From assembly GCA_001797035.1 (NCBI GenBank), contig MGOE01000049.1:16512-25074 (forward strand): a DNA stretch of 8,563 bases, given 5' to 3'. This document shows, one piece after another, positions 7,701 to 8,563 of this stretch. Under the pieces are notes generated by a model that was not told where the DNA came from, searched no databases, and saw only the letters and a list, made by a program, of their open reading frames with translations. Every line of letters starts with the position of its first letter. The first letter of the stretch is position 1. The translations under genes were made by a program, and so were the position numbers. Source of the DNA: Chloroflexi bacterium RBG_16_72_14 (lineage in GTDB: Bacteria > Chloroflexota > Limnocylindria > Limnocylindrales > CSP1-4).

Positions 7701-7821
7701 GCCGGACGCTGCCTGGACCGTGACCGACACGCGCCGGATCACCGCGGACGCGCTGGCGACGCTGTTCGACCCCGCCGCCCCGCTGACCTCGCCGACGGAG
7801 GTGATGGCCCCCGGGGCCTGA
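4792..7821 (+). CDS. GH65 glycoside phosphorylase fused to beta-phosphoglucomutase
   Basis: A bifunctional cytoplasmic enzyme of 1009 residues. Residues 1 to about 780 are a GH65 domain: the start N-E-T-I-F-S-L-A-N-G-H-L-G-L-R-G, the active-site segment G-E-G-Y-E-G-H-Y-F-W-D-T-E (359-371), the probable general acid Glu497 in G-P-D-E-Y, and sugar-binding Lys609-Gln610. Residues 781-1009 are a beta-phosphoglucomutase of the HAD superfamily: Asp787 (nucleophile) and Asp789 in D-L-D-G-V-L-T, then His799, Lys823, Arg827, Ser892, Lys923 and Glu947-Asp948, which align with H20, K45, R49, S114, K145 and E169-D170 of the Lactococcus enzyme. GH65 phosphorolysis of an alpha-glucoside releases beta-glucose 1-phosphate, and the mutase makes glucose 6-phosphate. 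The gene starts 19 nt after the permease stop with only a weak ribosome binding site, suggesting coupled translation. The disaccharide is unknown; a hydrolase cannot be excluded, because Gly642 replaces an expected His. Confidence 0.9.
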   Translation: MTDERPLYPVDAWRIRELTFDPALAARNETIFSLANGHLGLRGNLEEESGNVAHGTYVNGFFEEVPIAYGEAAYGFARNHQVLLNLVDGKRISLTVGGDPFNVETGTIEAWERSLDLRTGVLTRTVRWRSPGGVRVEIVARRLVSLVRASIAAIDYAVTVLGGGPAPVRVVSALNAQVRNQAVSDDPRVGAHLPDGALHTVHREASGTWGAVVQRTTATRLAAVAAAEHRLRGEGAEGGAARTSSVATEEGVALSVETSLGNGAMLGLTKLLAYGSSLDHPEDALVARAREAVSAVPDGGFDALVEEQRDVLDRFWATSDVEIDGDGALQQGVRFNLFSLFQSAGRDGRTSLAAKGLTGEGYEGHYFWDTEIFALPFFVYTQPAVARALLRYRCGILDKARARAVELSQRGALYPWRTIGGEEASAYFPAGTAQYHINADIAYAIAKYVAATGDRSLLREGGAEVVFETARLWADLGDYIPARDGGFCINEVTGPDEYTALVNNNGYTNLMARAHLRYAARLADELAAEAPADWAALAARIGLAQAEIAEWRRAADLMRIPRDATLGIHSQDDSFLDRAPWDFAGTPPGNHPLLLHYHPLVIYRHQVLKQSDVVLAQVLLGSEFTMAEKKRNFDYYDPLTTGDSSLSPCIQSVAASELGYGEQAYRYFMQTARMDLDDVNRNVAHGVHIAAMAGSWVSLVYGFGGLRDDDGTIDFSPRLPEAWNRLAFRLLVGDAMLQVSIARHVARYELLAGGPLAIRHFGRPITVAAGTPVEIGLDPRLEAVIFDLDGVLTDTAEHHFRAWQRLAAEVSIPFDRELNERLKGVSRMESLEIILDNAGQTATLAEKVRLADRKNTYFRELIDAITPADLLPGMGDLLADLRARGIQTAIASMSHNVWDVVRRLGIEPLIDVIVDPATLVKGKPDPEIFLVAAERLGVRFVDCVGIEDARAGIAAIRAARMVAVGVGTDLPDAAWTVTDTRRITADALATLFDPAAPLTSPTEVMAPGA

Positions 7822-7850
7822 GCGGCGGGCCTCGGGGGGATCGCGGGCCG

Positions 7851-8123
7851 TCAGCCGCCGGCCATCGCCGGCAGCAGCAGCAGGGTGTCCGTCGCGGCCA
7901 GCGGCGTGTCCAGGTCCTGGAGATGGCGGACGTCGGTCTCGTTCACGAACACGTTCACGAACCGGTTGATCGCGCCCTCGCCGTCGAGCAGGCGCGGGCC
8001 GAGGTCCGGGTACGAGGCGACCAGGGCCGTCAGCGCCTCGCGGACGGTGGCGCCGGGCACGTCGAGCAGCTTCTGGCCCCCGGCGGACGGGCGGAGGACG
8101 GGCGGGATCCGGACCTGGCTCAT
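7851..8123 (-). CDS. cysO: CysO/ThiS/MoaD-type sulfur carrier protein
   Basis: This is a 90-residue ubiquitin-like sulfur carrier ending in Gly-Gly, the tail that is adenylated and converted to a thiocarboxylate by a MoeZ/ThiF-type enzyme. By eye it is closest to mycobacterial CysO: both start with I-P-(P/T)-(V/I)-L-R-P, then G-G-Q-K, R-F-V-N-(V/I)-(F/Y)-V-N and D-V-R, and end A-G-G. ThiS and MoaD lack this full pattern. ATG 8123 overlaps the stop of the upstream threonine synthase (ATGA), and an AAGGATGG stretch lies upstream, so I prefer it to the ATG at 8135. CysO donates sulfur to O-phosphoserine through CysM in Mycobacterium. The neighbour here is a threonine-synthase-like gene instead, and no cysM or mec gene is present in the window. 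Confidence 0.85.
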   Translation of the reverse strand: MSQVRIPPVLRPSAGGQKLLDVPGATVREALTALVASYPDLGPRLLDGEGAINRFVNVFVNETDVRHLQDLDTPLAATDTLLLLPAMAGG

Positions 8124-8563
8124 GCGGACAACCATCCTTCGAAGGCGCTGAAGCGGGCGGGGATGACGGGCGCGAGCCCGGGCCGGCCGGGCTCCGCGGG
8201 TCGGGTCTCGATGCCGAACCGTACCGCGTCGGGGGTCTTGAGCCCGTTGCCGGTCAGGAGCGCGACGACCTCGTCGCCGTCGCGGATCGTGCCCCGGCGG
8301 CGCGCCGCCTCGACCGCGGCGATCGTCACGCCGCCCGCGGTCTCGGTGTAGATGCCCTCGAGCGTGGCCGTCGCGCGGATGGCGGCCGCGGTCTGCTCGT
8401 CGGTCACGGCCTCGACCGAGCCCCCCGTCGCACGGGCGAGCTCCACGGTGTAGCGGCCGTCGGCGGGGTTGCCGATGGCGAGGGAGCGGACGATGGTGTC
8501 CGGCGTCCTGACGGGCTCGATGTCAGACCGTCCGGCCGCGAACGCCGATGCGACCGGCGCACA
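8120..8563 (-). CDS. thrC: Threonine synthase, C-terminal part
   Basis: The last 147 residues of a PLP-dependent fold-type II enzyme; the start lies beyond the right edge and the frame is open to it. Threonine synthase converts O-phosphohomoserine to threonine. Visible family segments are T-I-V-R-S-L-A-I-G-N-P, G-I-Y-T-E-T-A-G-G-V-T and V-V-A-L-L-T-G-N-G-L-K, the last typical of threonine synthases. The catalytic lysine and most of the PLP site are outside the window. The stop codon overlaps the start of the cysO-like gene (ATGA), so the two are translated together. The apparent GTG at 8446 is an internal Val codon, not the start. A paralogue with another acceptor, such as a CysO-dependent sulfur-transfer enzyme, cannot be excluded from this fragment. 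Confidence 0.85.
   Translation of the reverse strand, partial: CAPVASAFAAGRSDIEPVRTPDTIVRSLAIGNPADGRYTVELARATGGSVEAVTDEQTAAAIRATATLEGIYTETAGGVTIAAVEAARRRGTIRDGDEVVALLTGNGLKTPDAVRFGIETRPAEPGRPGLAPVIPARFSAFEGWLSA

Noticed and set aside
7806..7850. Terminator between the convergent genes
   Set aside because: A GC palindrome (7806-7818) overlaps the GH65 stop codon and GGCC repeats follow, but there is no T-run on either strand and no well-formed stem in the 29-bp gap. Palindromes of this kind are frequent in such GC-rich DNA.
1..8563. CRISPR array, insertion sequence, phage, toxin-antitoxin or defence system
   Set aside because: I found no regularly spaced repeats, transposase or integrase motifs, or defence domains. 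All genes belong to sugar uptake and catabolism or amino-acid and sulfur metabolism.

Overview
The window comes from a GC-rich bacterium whose genes end most codons in G or C. The alanine-, serine- and proline-rich linker of the lipoprotein, GTG starts and a cysO-like gene beside threonine synthase suit an actinobacterium or a GC-rich Chloroflexota lineage. This placement is an inference, because the window holds no rRNA or phylogenetic marker.

Layout from left to right. Positions 1-299 hold no convincing gene but contain two dyads with identical CCGTTC/GAACGG arms. Positions 300-348 form a compact control region: a sigma-70-like promoter (TTGACG, 16 bp, GATAAT) overlaid by two tandem copies of a 12-bp LacI-type operator. 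Five genes then run rightward (385-7821): a LacI-family repressor, a lipoprotein solute-binding protein, two ABC permeases of the CUT1 alpha-glucoside type (AglF/AglG-like), and a 1009-residue protein joining a GH65 inverting glycoside phosphorylase domain to a beta-phosphoglucomutase (HAD) domain. A perfect 17-bp hairpin separates the binding-protein gene from the first permease gene. The two permease genes overlap by ATGA. On the other strand, converging on this cluster, lie the C-terminal part of a threonine synthase (cut by the right edge) and a 90-residue CysO/ThiS/MoaD-type sulfur carrier, coupled by another ATGA overlap.

How the genes work together (inference from families). The lipoprotein captures an alpha-glucoside, probably an alpha-linked glucose disaccharide, outside the membrane. 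The two permeases import it, using an ATPase that is not encoded here. The GH65 domain would cleave it with phosphate to beta-glucose 1-phosphate plus the second sugar, and the fused beta-phosphoglucomutase would turn that phosphate ester into glucose 6-phosphate for glycolysis. The LacI protein probably represses its own promoter, and so the cluster, until the sugar is present. The exact sugar (trehalose, kojibiose, nigerose, maltose or another) cannot be read from the sequence.

The points most worth a second look are the single-chain phosphorylase-mutase with GH65 first, a Gly where I expect a phosphate-binding His in its GH65 domain, the tandem operator over the promoter, the intercistronic hairpin, and the translationally coupled thrC-cysO pair.
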